Positions 1 through 11,480 of a stretch of DNA of 64,000 bases are shown one piece after another. Made by a program: the position numbers and the translations under genes. Source of the DNA: Perkinsus olseni. Lineage: Eukaryota; Perkinsozoa; Perkinsida; Perkinsidae. The notes beneath the pieces were generated by a model. That model had not been told where the DNA came from. It did not search any database and was given only the letters and a program-made list of their open reading frames with translations. Position 1 is the first letter of the stretch. Every line of letters begins with the position of its first letter. The DNA lies in contig JABANP010000224.1 in the NCBI GenBank assembly GCA_013115135.1, positions 17,147 to 81,146 of the forward strand, in the 5' to 3' direction.

Positions 1-614
1 TGAGCATAATGTGGTACCAAGCATGTGGCTCGTTGATGGTGAGTTGATTGAACAATGGTGCTAATGAATCGACAACAGTAACCAAATAGGAAGCGCTGCT
101 ACCCAGACAGAAGACGACCATGGCAATCTGGAAGACATATAATATTTTACGGCCGTAAAGATACTCAATGATGGTGGCATAAGACCTCTTGCCCGTCTTC
201 TCAACAGTCTTCACGATCATGTCCAAAGGAGAGGACATTCAGCACCGCGAATACCATCAACAAGACGATAGCGGAGACATAACCGCCAATGGCCATCTCG
301 TAGGTATTGGATAGAATAGCACCACCCAGAGTTGCTTTGACGACAGCGATAGTCGCTGTAAACGATGAGCCGGGGGCGAAGGTCCTGCTAGCCCAGGTCT
401 CCTTCTTCGGTTGCATCTCTTCGACGGAGGAGGTGGCCTCCGAGGCAGTCGATAACTGCGACTGTGATTTGGTCCTTTCATTTGACTGGACCGTACCAAC
501 ACTCTGAGAGACAGAGGCGAGCTCGTCCCGGACAGAGCCTTCAGTGCTGGTACTGCTGGCCGCTTGGGTCGAAATATGGTCAGTAGCAATGACACTAGTT
601 GTGTTCGAAGTCAT
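1..614 (-). pseudogene. Amino-acid transporter (AAAP-like), frameshifted left copy, cut by window edge
   Basis: This is the left-arm copy of the intact transporter at 55891-57342. The start at 614 opens a frame with a diverged, Ser/Thr-rich cytosolic N-terminus, the conserved PKKETWASRTFAPGSS segment and the first hydrophobic helix. The frame breaks near 229, where one extra G (plus strand) is present relative to the right copy, giving a premature stop at about 137 codons. Beyond the break the DNA (1-228) still matches the right copy almost exactly. Either this is a recent pseudogene or the extra base is a sequencing error. The N-terminal residues differ from the right copy far more than the flanking DNA does. 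Confidence 0.75.
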
Positions 615-902
615 CGTTGTAATAGACGTGGATTATCTTGTAATTATCGGTTAGTTGAGAACACAAGGATGATGGATGGTAACACCGACATCAACACTAA
701 AAAGGAAGAGGACAGAAATTCATACGGATGATCAACGCCACCGCCCCTCAACGCAAGTCCAACCAAGACTTCAACACGCAGGCCTGATGCTGTCCATGAT
801 GCTCATGCCGACTTCACGAGGAGTACTCGGGTTAGTTACCTCCGTCGTAGTAACTGAGGGAGTGGAGGAGATGATTATGATGCCCTGAGGGAGATGATTA
901 GT

Positions 903-2119
903 TTACTCCAACAGACCGTGACGTCCTCGCTTCTTCTCGTCTGATGGTCGGATGGAGCGAATGAGCATCACTAAATGCGCCACAGCCCAGGTGATGATCA
1001 TCTGATCAATCGGATGAAGAGTGGAGGAGGCGTTGAACTGTTAAACGGTGGAGGACTACACAGGCCAGAAGGTTGACGAGGAAGGCGAAGGAGACAGTCG
1101 GGTAGGGGAAGGTGGCCGTCTTGGCCAGTCGATTGAATGATATCCAACTTATGATGAAGTATCCAACTATACCACACCATTCCAAAACTCCACTGAAAGA
1201 TAACATAACCACGTAGTAATGCTTGTACCTGATGGCAATACTCCGCGGCTGATGATGAGGCCACCGCCGCTGTACTTCAATAGACTTGTAGTGAGGAGAG
1301 CTATGCCGATGAGAATCTGTATGCCAGTCGAAGTAGCAATAATAAGATACTCACACCAACTTAACATGAGCATCCTCTTGTACATGATGCATCTGATGTC
1401 AACAGGCGTCGATAGTCAGCAGCGAAGGACGAGGGCTACTACCGATCAGCCAGATGAGTATTGAAGTCACGCGTGCACTTCTCAACTCCTGTTGACTTAC
1501 CAACACCTGAGGGAACATCAGCAGAGGAGAAGCCGCTGTGGGGGACTCACACGGTGGGGCATCAGCGAATAGAGGCTGACTGGCGTCGAAGGTCTCCCAT
1601 CTATCACAGGTCGACTCGGCCAACTCCAACCATGATTGACGACGATTACCTGAAGATGTGGTATGAAGGGCGGCGAAGAAGATCAACCGACACTCACCAA
1701 CTACATAGACCAGACCGTATAGCCGGGATGGGAAGCCAACGGCAACACCGGAGGGGAGGCGACCATCATCCACTTGGTCATCATTCTTATCGATATCTCT
1801 AACGTAGCTGCCCGAGAGGTACTAGCTGCCCTGAAGGGATGGTAGCCGATGAAGCAAACGGGGGTACATCGAAGATACTACCGCGCCGACCCGCCAAGTT
1901 GACATGAAGATCGACCCCAACGCCAATCCAGCTGCTGTGAACACTTCAACTGAAGTTGGATGATGATCGATGGGTTGGTGGAGGAGAGCACCTACCTGTG
2001 AGGAGTAGAAGACTCGAACCTTTGGAGAGGCCGAGGACCATTGAAAGGGGTAATGGCTGAGTAGAAGTGGCGAAGGGGAAGAGGCAAAGCAACAGCAATC
2101 GATGAGAAGAGAAAGTCAT
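903..2119 (-). CDS. Multi-pass membrane protein with signal peptide, left copy (family not recognised)
   Basis: Multi-exon gene read on the minus strand, duplicated at 54292-55499. Exon 1 starts with the ATG at 2119 and encodes a signal-peptide-like start (MTFSSHRLLL...). Later exons encode a second hydrophobic stretch, a Cys-containing loop (CDRWETF, APPC), a long helix around YLIIATSTGIQILIGIALL and a C-terminal pair of helices, ending in a basic tail (EKKRGRHGLLE) with TAA at 903-905. Differences between the two copies include indels in the predicted intron before the last exon, which supports that intron. The ATG lies one base after the PNKP stop codon. Four or more membrane segments are expected. 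Internal exon joins between about 1100 and 1500 are uncertain. Confidence 0.55.
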
Positions 2120-2120
2120 G

Positions 2121-2760
2121 CTAGGAAGGAGTATTAATAAGGAAGGACTCATCCAGGAACTTGAGGCCAACATTAAAGGCAAACTTGAAATCTCTATCAG
2201 ACTGGTCCTTAACTCTGCCACCACCATCACCAATCATCATACTATTACCAACATCAACTGTAATACCATCATTCAACCATTCCCTCATGAAATCCCACAT
2301 CCCCACCTGAGCTACCATACCCGCACGCCATAGGATCGTCGTATTACCTCAGGCTTGCGGTAACCATCATAACCACTGGGTAGGTCTCCACGGGCTAGCG
2401 CTGCGAATACATAAACTCCCAGGTCAGCACGACAGCTAGAGTCAACCCAACGTAGGAAGGAATCGAACCTGCTGCTGTCAATAAAACCACCACCACGCCA
2501 GAAAATTCTACGACTTTCGAATCAATCTATGAAGGTCCATCACCAACGCCTGCTCATCTACCATCCGACCAGGACTACTCTGATTTGTAAAAATGCACAA
2601 CTTGAAGCCTTGATCGTGACGAAAGCTCTCCAACGCTTTGGGTATCCGCAAAGACGACTACTTCCAGACACAAAAAATACCATCGATAACCAGCAGCCGC
2701 TCTCACCAGCTCCCATCTCTCTCCACCGTGCTTCAGAGTGTTGTCAAAATCAATAGCCAT
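2121..2760 (-). CDS. Polynucleotide kinase 3'-phosphatase-type DNA repair phosphatase (HAD family)
   Basis: Exons 2760-2707, 2657-2515, 2468-2348 and 2306-2121 join in phase to about 167 residues. Introns are 49, 46 and 41 nt, all GT-AG. HAD motif I is visible (AIDFDNTL, nucleophile Asp in DFDNT). Motif II follows (LCIFTNQSS), then the family signature YRKPEVGMWDFM, and motif III/IV (IGDGGGR followed by KDQSDRDFKFAFNVGL). The order and spacing match the phosphatase domain of PNKP, which removes 3'-phosphates from DNA breaks; no kinase domain follows. The start used is the Met beside motif I. The frame is open upstream to 2952, so a longer N-terminus or a further exon is possible. A 5'-truncated copy lies at 53998-54290. 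Confidence 0.85.
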
Positions 2761-3712
2761 GACCTTACTTGAATGATATCCCTCCCTGGGCGTTCGATAC
2801 ACTAGCACAAGAACGCTAGTTACGCGGGAACGGGATGACACTATTGTGGCGACCACCGTTATTACATATCGTATCGTGGAGTCTCCATCCACATGGCAGA
2901 GAGCCTTGATCGATGGACGATAATAATTCCTTGTTACGCAGGTACTTCTCAATAGCCTTCGATCGCCTCGACATACTCGTAAAAATTTATGCTACTTTTA
3001 CAGCCTTAACGTCCACTCAGGAAATTTTGTTAACCAAAATTGAAGCTTCGGCAAAGATGACAGCTTCACATGGTAAGCGATAAGCGACGAGAAAATAATA
3101 CTCAGCAGGCGGCATAACCATACGACCCGAAGCTAACGGAAGAAGAATCCCTACCCAAGACCCACACAACGGACACGTCCGTGTTAGTAGCGCGCGCCCT
3201 GGTGATCGATCATCACGCGCCCCCCAACATAAGATGCAGCACGCGTAGAAACGATGAAATAAAAGACATGGATATTGCAGATACAGCTCGTCAAAACGAA
3301 TCTCTCGTGATGAAGTCAGTGATTGGATATTGGTTGTGACTTTTAGGCCTTCGACGGTTCATGTCCATATCCTTCACAGCAATCCTGTACCTGAGAAACA
3401 AGGTCGGATTCTGAAACAATGGTTAAGGACCATCCCACCAATCCGGCGAGAATAATATTTCCCTAGGCCCATCGAGAGTCCTTCCGTGGCGAAGCCCTCT
3501 AGTACTGGTCAGTGCCACCTCATAGTAGAATCCTTCACGCCATACGGTCAACGACCAGAACCACAGAAAGCAGTTGGGTTATGCTACAAATCGAAGCTAC
3601 GAATGAGTTTGACTCCAAGGTTGCAAATCGCGATTGCAAATCGCTGTTGACGCGTTCTGGGCGATCATTATGATGACTCCCTCATCCCGAGGTGAAGAAT
3701 ACGAATTCAAGA
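2761..3712. other. Intergenic, no supported gene
   Basis: This stretch separates the PNKP-type gene from the 3' end of the glutaminyl cyclotransferase gene; both are on the minus strand. Up to 2952 it may hold a 5' extension of the PNKP-type gene. I see no conserved frame or strong repeat in the rest. Confidence 0.5.
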
Positions 3713-5005
3713 TTACATCTTGTCCCAGCGCTTGCCAGTTATGATAAGCTCTTTGGCGTTGCTACCATAACTCTCCTCCGTTCCTCTGGGCTTAGCGATA
3801 CCATTCATAACGAAATTGAAGAGATCACCAGTAGGCTGATGGATACCGCGCAAGTTCTGACGAAGGAAGGGTGAGTCGAAAATGACCGAAAAATGGCATT
3901 ACCAGTATCTTCGTGACCCTACAGGTGGCCGGGTCGATAGCCACTATGTAATAAGGGTAAGTCGGAGGAATCACCGCCCTGCGGACAGCAAGTGGGAAAA
4001 CATACAGAAAATACATTGATGAAATTACATGAAAATGTTGGCGTAGAGCGTGCCATCAATCCACTCCAATTCGTTGAGCATCCCTACGGGACGGTCTTTT
4101 CCGTCACCAATATCAGCCATCACTCTACAGTCTAAAGTAAGGTGAATACTCGACCTAACACCGTCATTAACGCAGTACTGGATAGATCTCTGAAGTCCTC
4201 AACTCTCAATGTATAGAGAGTACTACTACCATCACTTGCGTAAAGTACCTACCGCCAAAGTGTATACCATCGGCACAATCGCCATCATGGCGGAAGCATC
4301 ACCACGCAGCATCGGTGCTAGTCTAACAAAGCCGGACTGTCGGCGTTGGACTTCAAACTCACACACACGCCACGCAGCAGTACCCCAACCCCTCCTCGAA
4401 AGCACTATCAGTAGTACCTTATCGTCAGGATTATAAGCTAAGCCCCATCCGATACGCGGATACTCAACCGACTTCAACTCCTCGCCACTGACAGCATCTA
4501 TCACATATGCTCTTTTGTTTCTCCTGAAAATCATCGCCATCAACGCGGTACCAACATTTTCGGCCTACCACGTCAAAGCATGAATCTTTCCCTTCTCCGC
4601 AACCGTGATACCCTCCGCAAACTCATCGTCTTTGAAACGATAGATAACCTTACCATCACGCAAAATACGAGACTCTTTCAACCTAAATAGAGTCAGCATC
4701 ATCCAACTGGCTCGTTGCCCTACTATTACCATCCACAACTCTCAAGAAGTGCCCCATCGTACGGGTCATACTCAAGTCCTTGGGTAAAACAGCTAGCGTC
4801 ATGTGGCATCACCTCCAACACTTCATAATCATAGTACCTACAGGAGTGTCGATCATACGGAAAGACGGAGGCAAACCGCTCACTTTGCCTCCTCTTCGAC
4901 AGCTGGCGTGGCGTTCTTCAGTTCAACTCTTCTTCCACTTGAAGATGCACTTCTGGAGTACCACACCGCCAACGACGCCAAAATCAGGCCGTAGACGATT
5001 ACCAT
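3713..5005 (-). CDS. Glutaminyl-peptide cyclotransferase (plant/bacterial beta-propeller type), membrane-anchored
   Basis: Eight exons (5005-4884, 4837-4730, 4682-4569, 4523-4406, 4248-4172, 4124-4029, 3978-3903, 3856-3713) join in phase to 284 residues. The enzyme family converts N-terminal Gln to pyroglutamate on secreted proteins. Signature segments run in the expected order: MPHDASCFTQGLEYD, EGITVAEKGKIHALTW, IGWGLAYNPDD, YASDGSSTLY, LNELEWIDGTLYANIF, VAIDPAT, FNFVMNGIA and ITGKRWDKM at the end. This is the Glu_cyclase_2 five-bladed propeller type, not the zinc enzyme of animals. The N-terminus (VIVYGLILASLAVWY) is an uncleaved anchor or signal segment, placing it in the secretory pathway. 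Introns are mostly 45-50 nt; one of 157 nt (4249-4405) contains a dispersed repeat. Confidence 0.9.
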
Positions 5006-5348
5006 CTGCGAGAGCAGTTGGGATCAACCACAGCACGGATTGTGGACGAGTAAGAAGCTCACCTTGTAAAAACGCGTTGTAGAACGGGGTGCCTGAATGA
5101 AGTAGCTTGATGAGAAACTTGAGCTTGACATTACCTGCTGAGACGGTTCAGTGTGGTCACTCCGGCCTGAGGTAGCTGTCTGGTTGTTCCTGCGCCTCTT
5201 GTAGGGGGTTGATGGCATAAGCAAGAGGAGGCGTCGAGGGACGAGGGAGCCAAGCAGAGTGAGGGTAAGGGGAATCGAAAACTATCAGATACCGTTGAAA
5301 AAAGTTGAGGGTAGTCGGTGATTTGGGGGTTCCGAAGTACTCAAGGTT

Positions 5349-5465
5349 GGAAACTGAAAGATACCATAGAGGGGAAACCGAAAGATACCATAAGAGGGAA
5401 ACCGAAAGATACCATAGGAGGGAAACCGAAAGATACCATTGGGGGAAACTGAAAGATACCTCAGA
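5349..5465. repeat. Minisatellite, about 5 copies of a 25-27 bp unit
   Basis: The segment GAAAGATACCAT recurs about every 25-27 bases, separated by G-rich links such as AGGGAAACC. It lies between the cyclotransferase and EF-hand genes. No gene overlaps it. Confidence 0.9.
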
Positions 5466-5756
5466 TAGAAAATAACTGACACCTAAGACTAGATACTGAA
5501 GTCTACCATATGATAAGCTGAAGAATGGGACATGGAGAAACTTGTGATTACAGATCCGTCATACGAAGGCTGTAAGTCATTCACCTCTCAAGTTGAGAGT
5601 CTTAACCTCTACCGGAAGTTCACAACGGCGAGACACCGCCGACTGATGTCCCAGACCCCACATCACCAACAAGTCACAACGCAGAACACAGCACTTTGAA
5701 CACGTCGAAGGACATCACTCATGCCACCGTCATAAGGTAATGAAAGTTGCTATCGT

Positions 5757-6965
5757 CTACGAGATTTCGATGATACGGACTTCGGTTGGCTCTGCTTGAT
5801 TTGCCAGATAAGTTGGTACGACATGTACGCTGGGGGAGGCAGGGGCTCCTCGTACTGACAGGCAAACCATAGCGGACCAGGCAAGGAAGAAGGGAGGAGG
5901 GAGTACATTTCCGAATATCCACGGGTGCGTGTTGAATGGAGAGGTAAAGAACGATGCTGGCACATCGCCCAGTATCTTGTACGGTTTATCAGCAGATGGT
6001 AGACCAGCGTCCGATGAGGCCCCTGCGTCCACTGGAAAAATAGGCTGGGAGTGATCACAGTAACAGTGGTAGTACCATGCCTTGCAGTATTCACTTTCCT
6101 CCGACCCCTCAGTGACAGAAGCCCTACCCTTATCTTTGCTATCATCACTAAGACACTCATCGTTCTCGGTCGCAGGTACCGGTGACCCCTCGTCGGCACA
6201 GGCGCCCACTCTCTCCGAGACGAACTCCCCTTCCAGCGCTACTAACCTCTGCTCCCCACCCTCACCAGCGTGTATCAATTCCCCTGTCTTCTCCAGCACG
6301 AGGCCCTCCTCAACACTACCTTCCTCCTCCTTCGTGTCGTGTATCAGTTCCCCTTCTCTCTCCCCCAACAGGCCCTCCTCAGCATCCCCACCCTCCTGAT
6401 CATCATCAGCTACCCGCACTCCTTGACCCAGTGGCAAGACCCCCTCCTCCGAACCCCGCTCTGCGTCTTCGCCAATAGCAACCACATCATCACCAACTCG
6501 TCCCCCTAGACCATCCGATGCAGCCCCATCCTCACCCAATAGACTCCCTTCAACTGCCGCATGGAGCTGCCCTTCCCCCTCCCCGTTCGCAGTGAATCGG
6601 TCCTTTGCCGGAGTAGGAGGGGGCAGCTCGGCAGCGAGTGCCTCCAAGGCCTGCCGACCCTCAGCTTCCTCATCATCTTCAATTTCAGGCGGTGGCGCGT
6701 CCGGGTTCAACACCGACACTCTCCGCTCGTCCCAGATTGCAAGATAGAGTTCCTTCAGATCGTCTAAGTAGATCTGACCTGTTTGATCAGGGTCCAACTC
6801 GTCCAACACTATGGCGTAAAACTCCTCCGTCAAGGGAGTCCGCAGACCGTGAAACCTGCGGAGAAACGGCGATGCAGCCGCAAGAGGGCAGGGGATACTG
6901 ACACGAGAGGTTGACTTAGCTACACAGTACCCTTCAAGACGACAGCATAGGGAAGAGTTCAGCAT
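5757..6965 (-). CDS. Acidic EF-hand protein with internal repeats
   Basis: A long minus-strand frame. One EF-hand-like loop is clear near the N-terminus (DPDQTGQIYLDD: Asp at 1 and 3, Thr at 5, Gly at 6, Ile at 8, Asp at 12), flanked by helices LTEEFYAIVLDEL and LKELYLAIW. The middle is very rich in Glu, Asp and Gly with loose repeats of GELIH and EEGL/EEGVL, so it is likely disordered. The region before the EF-hand contains an acceptor-like CTCCGCAG at about 6862, so the true first coding exon may lie upstream and the Met at 6965 may be intronic. The C-terminal part has less acidic bias and may contain further introns. The specific function cannot be named. Confidence 0.6.
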   Translation of the reverse strand: MLNSSLCCRLEGYCVAKSTSRVSIPCPLAAASPFLRRFHGLRTPLTEEFYAIVLDELDPDQTGQIYLDDLKELYLAIWDERRVSVLNPDAPPPEIEDDEEAEGRQALEALAAELPPPTPAKDRFTANGEGEGQLHAAVEGSLLGEDGAASDGLGGRVGDDVVAIGEDAERGSEEGVLPLGQGVRVADDDQEGGDAEEGLLGEREGELIHDTKEEEGSVEEGLVLEKTGELIHAGEGGEQRLVALEGEFVSERVGACADEGSPVPATENDECLSDDSKDKGRASVTEGSEESEYCKAWYYHCYCDHSQPIFPVDAGASSDAGLPSADKPYKILGDVPASFFTSPFNTHPWIFGNVLPPPFFLAWSAMVCLSVRGAPASPSVHVVPTYLANQAEPTEVRIIEIS

Positions 6966-7775
6966 ACGAGTTGGCCAAGCTGGTGTCGTTTCATGAAGGC
7001 CAGCCAGGGTTCAGGGTGAATGCGTCTGCCTTTTCGACACTATGTGCCTTCAGCTATCAATTTACTCGGCTACAGCGTCAAATGCCTCACAAAAAGACTT
7101 TACCGCGCTCCAACGAACTGTGACGCGTCCATCTCTACTGGAACGGAGAGGGTGCTTCATTCCCGCTGTGGACTTTAGTTTGACCACCAGCAGAACCTAT
7201 TTTTTCTACTGAGTAAACCGGGTCGTTTATCCTTCAGGCATGCAAAAGACTAGTACGAGTATTATTACATTCTGATGGCATCACAGAAGCCGTTGCACTC
7301 TCGGTCATTCAGGGCCCCATCACCATTCAAGTCGGCCTGCTCGAACAATTCCCTTATCTGCCAGCATCAACCTAAGATACTCAACACTCGTATCCATATT
7401 ACCTCATCATCATTCAGCGGATTGGCGGTGGCCGATCGTATCTGCCGACCACCCATTTGTATGAACGCGTGCTGCTCCTGAGACACACATTGAGCGTTTT
7501 TACGCGCGCTAAAGCAACAATTTATCGGACTTACTCGCGCACGCACCGACGATTATACTCATCACTGAGCGAGATGATGGGCATATCGTACCAGCGTATC
7601 TAAAACATCTCTCACACTCCAGTCGCGTAGTATGTGATATTAATCGGCCATCGTACTGGTGACAGCGGTTTCTGGTTTGTTCAGATGTTTTTGATGGGCG
7701 TCACCAGAGGCTATCATCGAGCGTGGCTTAGGTGGTTCTCTTTCTCAGTTCCTCCTTCGTTCCTTATCATTTTCA
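6966..7775. other. Intergenic; possible 5' ex­on of the EF-hand gene; otherwise empty
   Basis: The minus strand just above 6965 has a short open stretch (LAFMKRHQLGQL) that could be an upstream exon of the EF-hand gene, but no join could be proven. One copy of the dispersed CCTAAGATAC motif lies at about 7371. From about 7712 the DNA is near-identical to the region before GT31 unit 2 (from about 11418). Confidence 0.4.
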
Positions 7776-10700
7776 ATGGGCCGTGGTCCTTCCTGTTATT
7801 ATCGGCTCTTGCTGTTTCTATTACTCCTTGCTGACTACCTCGGGTTAAGTCGGGCTGCTGAGGACCATCAACAACAGCAGCCGCCCGCCGCCGCCCTGCA
7901 TGGGAGTGTCGTCTCTGAGGGTTATGATGACCAGGACGACCAGCAGCAGCAGCAGCAGCAGGAAGCATACGATTGGGATTTGGTGATAGTGATACCGAGC
8001 CATATTACGGAGTTCTCTCGAAGATGTGCTGTTCGAGATGGATGGGCTCGTCAGTTGAGGGGTCATGAGCAGGTAGTAGTATAATACCAACAATCGCCCA
8101 AATCATCATCCACTTCAGAATAACCGTGCCGGACTACGTACCATCAAATTAGTATTTACCGTTGGTGCTCATTACCCCGGTAATTCCACCAGGGATACAG
8201 CAATGGCCGAGATGAAGCAATTCGGTAGTAGTACCATAACATCACCAACCTCTACTCCTGCTTCTACTACCCCTCAGGTGACATGATGCAGCTCCCTCAA
8301 TGGTTCGAGGACCGCTACGACGCTCTCGGCACTAAGGTTCGACTCTCTTTCCAAAGAGTTGTGGATAAGCTAGGAAGGTAGTAGTCGTGATGTGGCCTCC
8401 CGGGCGGGCATTAGCCGCAATGACGGACCCACGCAATCAGCATGGGGAAAATCCTTTTTCTTCCTTTCGCCCATTTTTTGGAGGCCATTAAATACCATCC
8501 TAGCCGTTCTCGGTGATACCCTGAGGGGAGGTAAATTCTGTTTAGAAAAAAATCTGTCGCAAAGTGAAATAGGGAATCCCTTTCATCTGGCGGGAACCTC
8601 TCCGTTCACGCGCAGTTCCCTCACCGGCGGCCATTCGTCACTCAATTGCGGGTATTCATCATCTTACAGAATGGCGCAGTATCATCGGGAGCTCTGCTGG
8701 GAAAGTCTAGTCGGATACGCTATCGCGAGGAATCTCTCGAATGTCTCGTTAGTTCCTACGCTCAGTGGACGTGGATTTTCTCTTGAAAGTGTGTCTGGGT
8801 TGTGGTTAGCGGTTCATTTCGAGTTGGAGCGTTTGAGGAAGGGGGCGCGGTTTGTTGTTTGGCCGGTGATGCTCTTCTCGAGGTTCCGTCTCCTACTGAA
8901 GGCGGACACGGACAGTTTCATACACGTGGACAGGCTACTAGACTTCATCGATCAACATGATATGTGGAATAAACAGCGGGTTTATGCTGGCTCCTTCCGT
9001 CATGCACCGGTTATGTGGGAGCCTGAGAATAAAGATCATAAATGGTAATGATGGTCATGGAGAACAGCAGTTGATGATGATGGTCAGGTTCGATGGTAAG
9101 TTTACTCAGATGACAGGCCTTACACAGTACCCATGGAATGCTCAGGGTAATGATATTATTATTACCTCCCCTCCTCTATTGGCCCCCTTCAGGTGGTGGT
9201 TATGTTATATCATACGACTTGGCCAAGTATCTCGCCCATCCACCATTACAGTTGAAGTCATGGACACACGAGGATGTAGGAGTAGGAGCATGGTTAATGT
9301 CTCTTGAGTAATAATAATACTAACAGCCCGTACCATCAATACCACTCCTTCCGCTACTCTCAGCCATGAGCGCATCGATATGCCAGTGAGCTATGCTGAG
9401 CCGGAATGTGGCTGCGGAGCGGAGTGTTGGTCAGGACCTAGCATACCGTAATAAGGCCAAGGACTGGTTTTCCCGCGCGCCACGAAATTGTTTTGTAGAG
9501 AGCCGGTCATCGACCACTACGTCCCCGAGTACCTGCAGCGGTGGCGCCAACGACGTTATGAGATCTTCGGCGATTCCTGTTGGACGCCAGGAAAAGATGA
9601 CGTAATTGTGATGCTGGGCAAAGTGGCGATGGGCTAGTCGTTATCACCATCAGGCTCTGCCATCGGACTTAATTGTCGGTGATAAGAAGGGCTATCCTCC
9701 TACCATTATGGGGGTGTTGAAGCATCGGTAAAAAATGAGTAGGGGGTCGGAATGTCGTGGTTTAACTAGTGAGACTGTGGTATTCTTCATGCAAAAGATA
9801 CTCTCGTTGATGGTTCACGCAGATGCTGGTATCCTGAGGTCGACTCTGGCATCACTCAGGTACTACTTTACCCCATTGATGGCGTATGGCGATGATGCTC
9901 TGGTGGACGACCATTACGACACGCGCTCGGGGATTTGTGGTATTGACTTCTCTTGGGACTTTGCCGCCAATACTAGTACGACGCTTGCCGGCGGCGATCA
10001 AGATTTCTTGAGTAGAGCGGATGCTGCTATCACACGGTTAACCTCTAACGAGTAGTGGGGGTTGGGTAGAGAAAATGACGGGCCCGCGGTTCGAACCCGG
10101 GTGGGATTTTGGTGCTCATTCCTCAGGTTGGGTATGATGGTATGTCGAGGTAGTGATGGTTATCTTTACGATCAGCTAGAGTGTGCTGCCTCCACCCATG
10201 ACCTAGTCAGTGACGACGACGATGATGATTGGAAACCATTGACCGACAGACTCGAGCCAGGAGCAGGAGTATCGTCGGCCGGCCTCCTCCGACGTCCTCC
10301 TTACTCGATCCGGCATCACCCTGTCTCAGTGCAAGGAGCTTGGAAGATACCCTCAGTCTGGCGAGAAGCCCTCTCTTAGCATAGGATGGACACCGACCGG
10401 CGAAGGGGACCGTGGCACTTGCCGAGTATACGGATATAATAGTGACACTAGTGGAAGTCGCGGAAAGCAAAACGCAGCCATTAGTTTTGACGGAAGTACC
10501 GCTGCCCTCTGTGAATCGACCTCAACTGAGTGATGGCGAGATTGTATTCTCTCGTGATGTTGATCGTCGCCGACTGCCACTGGAATCAGCGACAGCAGCT
10601 GCTCAGCTCCAACGGAATCGACTACATCGGAGATGGCTCAGTGGCGCCGTGAGGACTATTCTCAACTTGTTGTTGGCCGTCTCTGCTGCGGGGGTCCTGG

Positions 10701-10843
10701 CATCGTTATTGGTGGTAATCGTGCCAAGGTTGGGCCGACTACTGCTCTGCTGTCCCCCATTGAATGCAGCCAGCAAGAGGCATCCTGCGCGGATCTTCCG
10801 TCATAAAAGGAGCGCGAGTAACCTCCCATGGTTGTGGTCATAG
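7776..10843 (+). CDS. GT31-like glycosyltransferase, array unit 1 (signal peptide, catalytic domain, Cys-rich region, C-terminal TM)
   Basis: Exons resolved: 7776-8072 (signal peptide LLLFLLLLADYLGL, Gln-rich stem with a CAG run, DLVIVIPSHITEFSRRCAVRD), 8119-8224 (KLVFTVGAHYPGN), 8278-8377, 8883-9044 (FRLLLKADTDSFIHVDRLLD, the DxD-type metal site), 9088-9146, 9193-9307 (SYDLAKYL, HEDVGVGAWLM) and from 9364 (ECGCGAEC). Further exons carry IDHYVPEYLQRWRQRR, DTRSGICGIDFSW and CRGSDGYLYDQLEC, then a PAN/Apple-like stretch (GITLSQCKELGRY) and a hydrophobic C-terminal helix (LLLAVSAAGVLASLLVVIV). The DxD and EDVGVG motifs and the order match beta-1,3-galactosyltransferase-like GT31 enzymes. The frame shifts by one base near 10290-10303, so the 3' part is uncertain. 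The 505-nt gap before exon 4 is much larger than in unit 4. Confidence 0.72.
10080..10120. repeat. tRNA-like B-box remnant in unit 1 intron
   Basis: GGTTCGAACCC, a perfect RNA polymerase III B-box core, sits in the intron between the DTRSG and CRGSDG exons. There is no foldable tRNA around it. Unit 2 has a longer tRNA-like sequence in the same intron. Confidence 0.5.
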
Positions 10844-11480
10844 ACAGGATTTGTATGCTAGTAGTCGTAAGGACAGACATCATGATGATGATCATTTTAT
10901 TACGGTGTTGGTGGATCTGTGAATTCGCCAACGCCTTCGCTGTTTCTCTGTAACATAGTTATTCCGGTGATGATCGTCACGCCTTCATTACCGTCGAATA
11001 TTGTGCTGAAGTTTTGTGCTACTTTCCTGACCTTAATGCATTTCTACGTATTAGTACTACTACAACTACTACTCATCATCGCAATGGGGTATCATCCCTC
11101 GTCATTACCGCCTCAGCAATAATATGCATTTTCCTCCTTCTTTCTGATGATGGTCGTCGTCGGGTGCTCACTCTGTGTTAGTGTTATCGCCTGTGACGGC
11201 CATCTTTGGGTGTACCCTCACAATGGTCGTCACCGACTAGTACAGTGTCTCCACCCCCGCCTGTGTTGTGTCTGGTTCGTCGAGACGGCGAACAGCTGTA
11301 GCTCTCTGTTCCTAGTAGACCTTTCTCCTTGGTCGGGTATTTTGGTATGTGGCCTGCATTTAGCCAAGCATAGGGAGTTCTTTAACGGGTTATGCCCTTT
11401 TGGGAATTGCAGAGCCTATCATCGAGCGTGGCTTAGGTGGTTCTCTTTCTCAGTTCCTCCTTCGTTCCTTATCATTTTCA
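10844..11480. other. Spacer between GT31 units 1 and 2
   Basis: No gene is supported. The last 60 or so bases before the unit 2 ATG (from about 11418) are near-identical to the region before the unit 1 ATG (from about 7712), so the duplicated patch includes the proximal 5' flank. Confidence 0.5.

Larger units (their letters stand above)
1..2413. repeat. Left arm of a long inverted duplication
   Basis: The first bases match, as reverse complement, the stretch ending at 56496, and the last shared bases (2403-2413) match the start of the right arm at 53998. The arms are therefore inverted and about 51.6 kb apart. Similarity is patchy. Positions 1-240 and about 903-2413 are almost identical to the right arm, while about 240-900 (transporter N-terminus and promoter) differ by many substitutions and indels. 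The left arm may continue beyond the window start, since the right-arm gene continues past 56496. Confidence 0.93.

Noticed and set aside
257..595. Minus-strand frame overlapping the transporter start
   Set aside because: It is an out-of-frame shadow of the transporter copy; the other frame matches the intact right-arm protein.
6082..6509. Several plus-strand frames of about 80-105 codons
   Set aside because: They are antisense shadows of the Glu/Gly-rich EF-hand protein, read as Ser/Pro-rich peptides.
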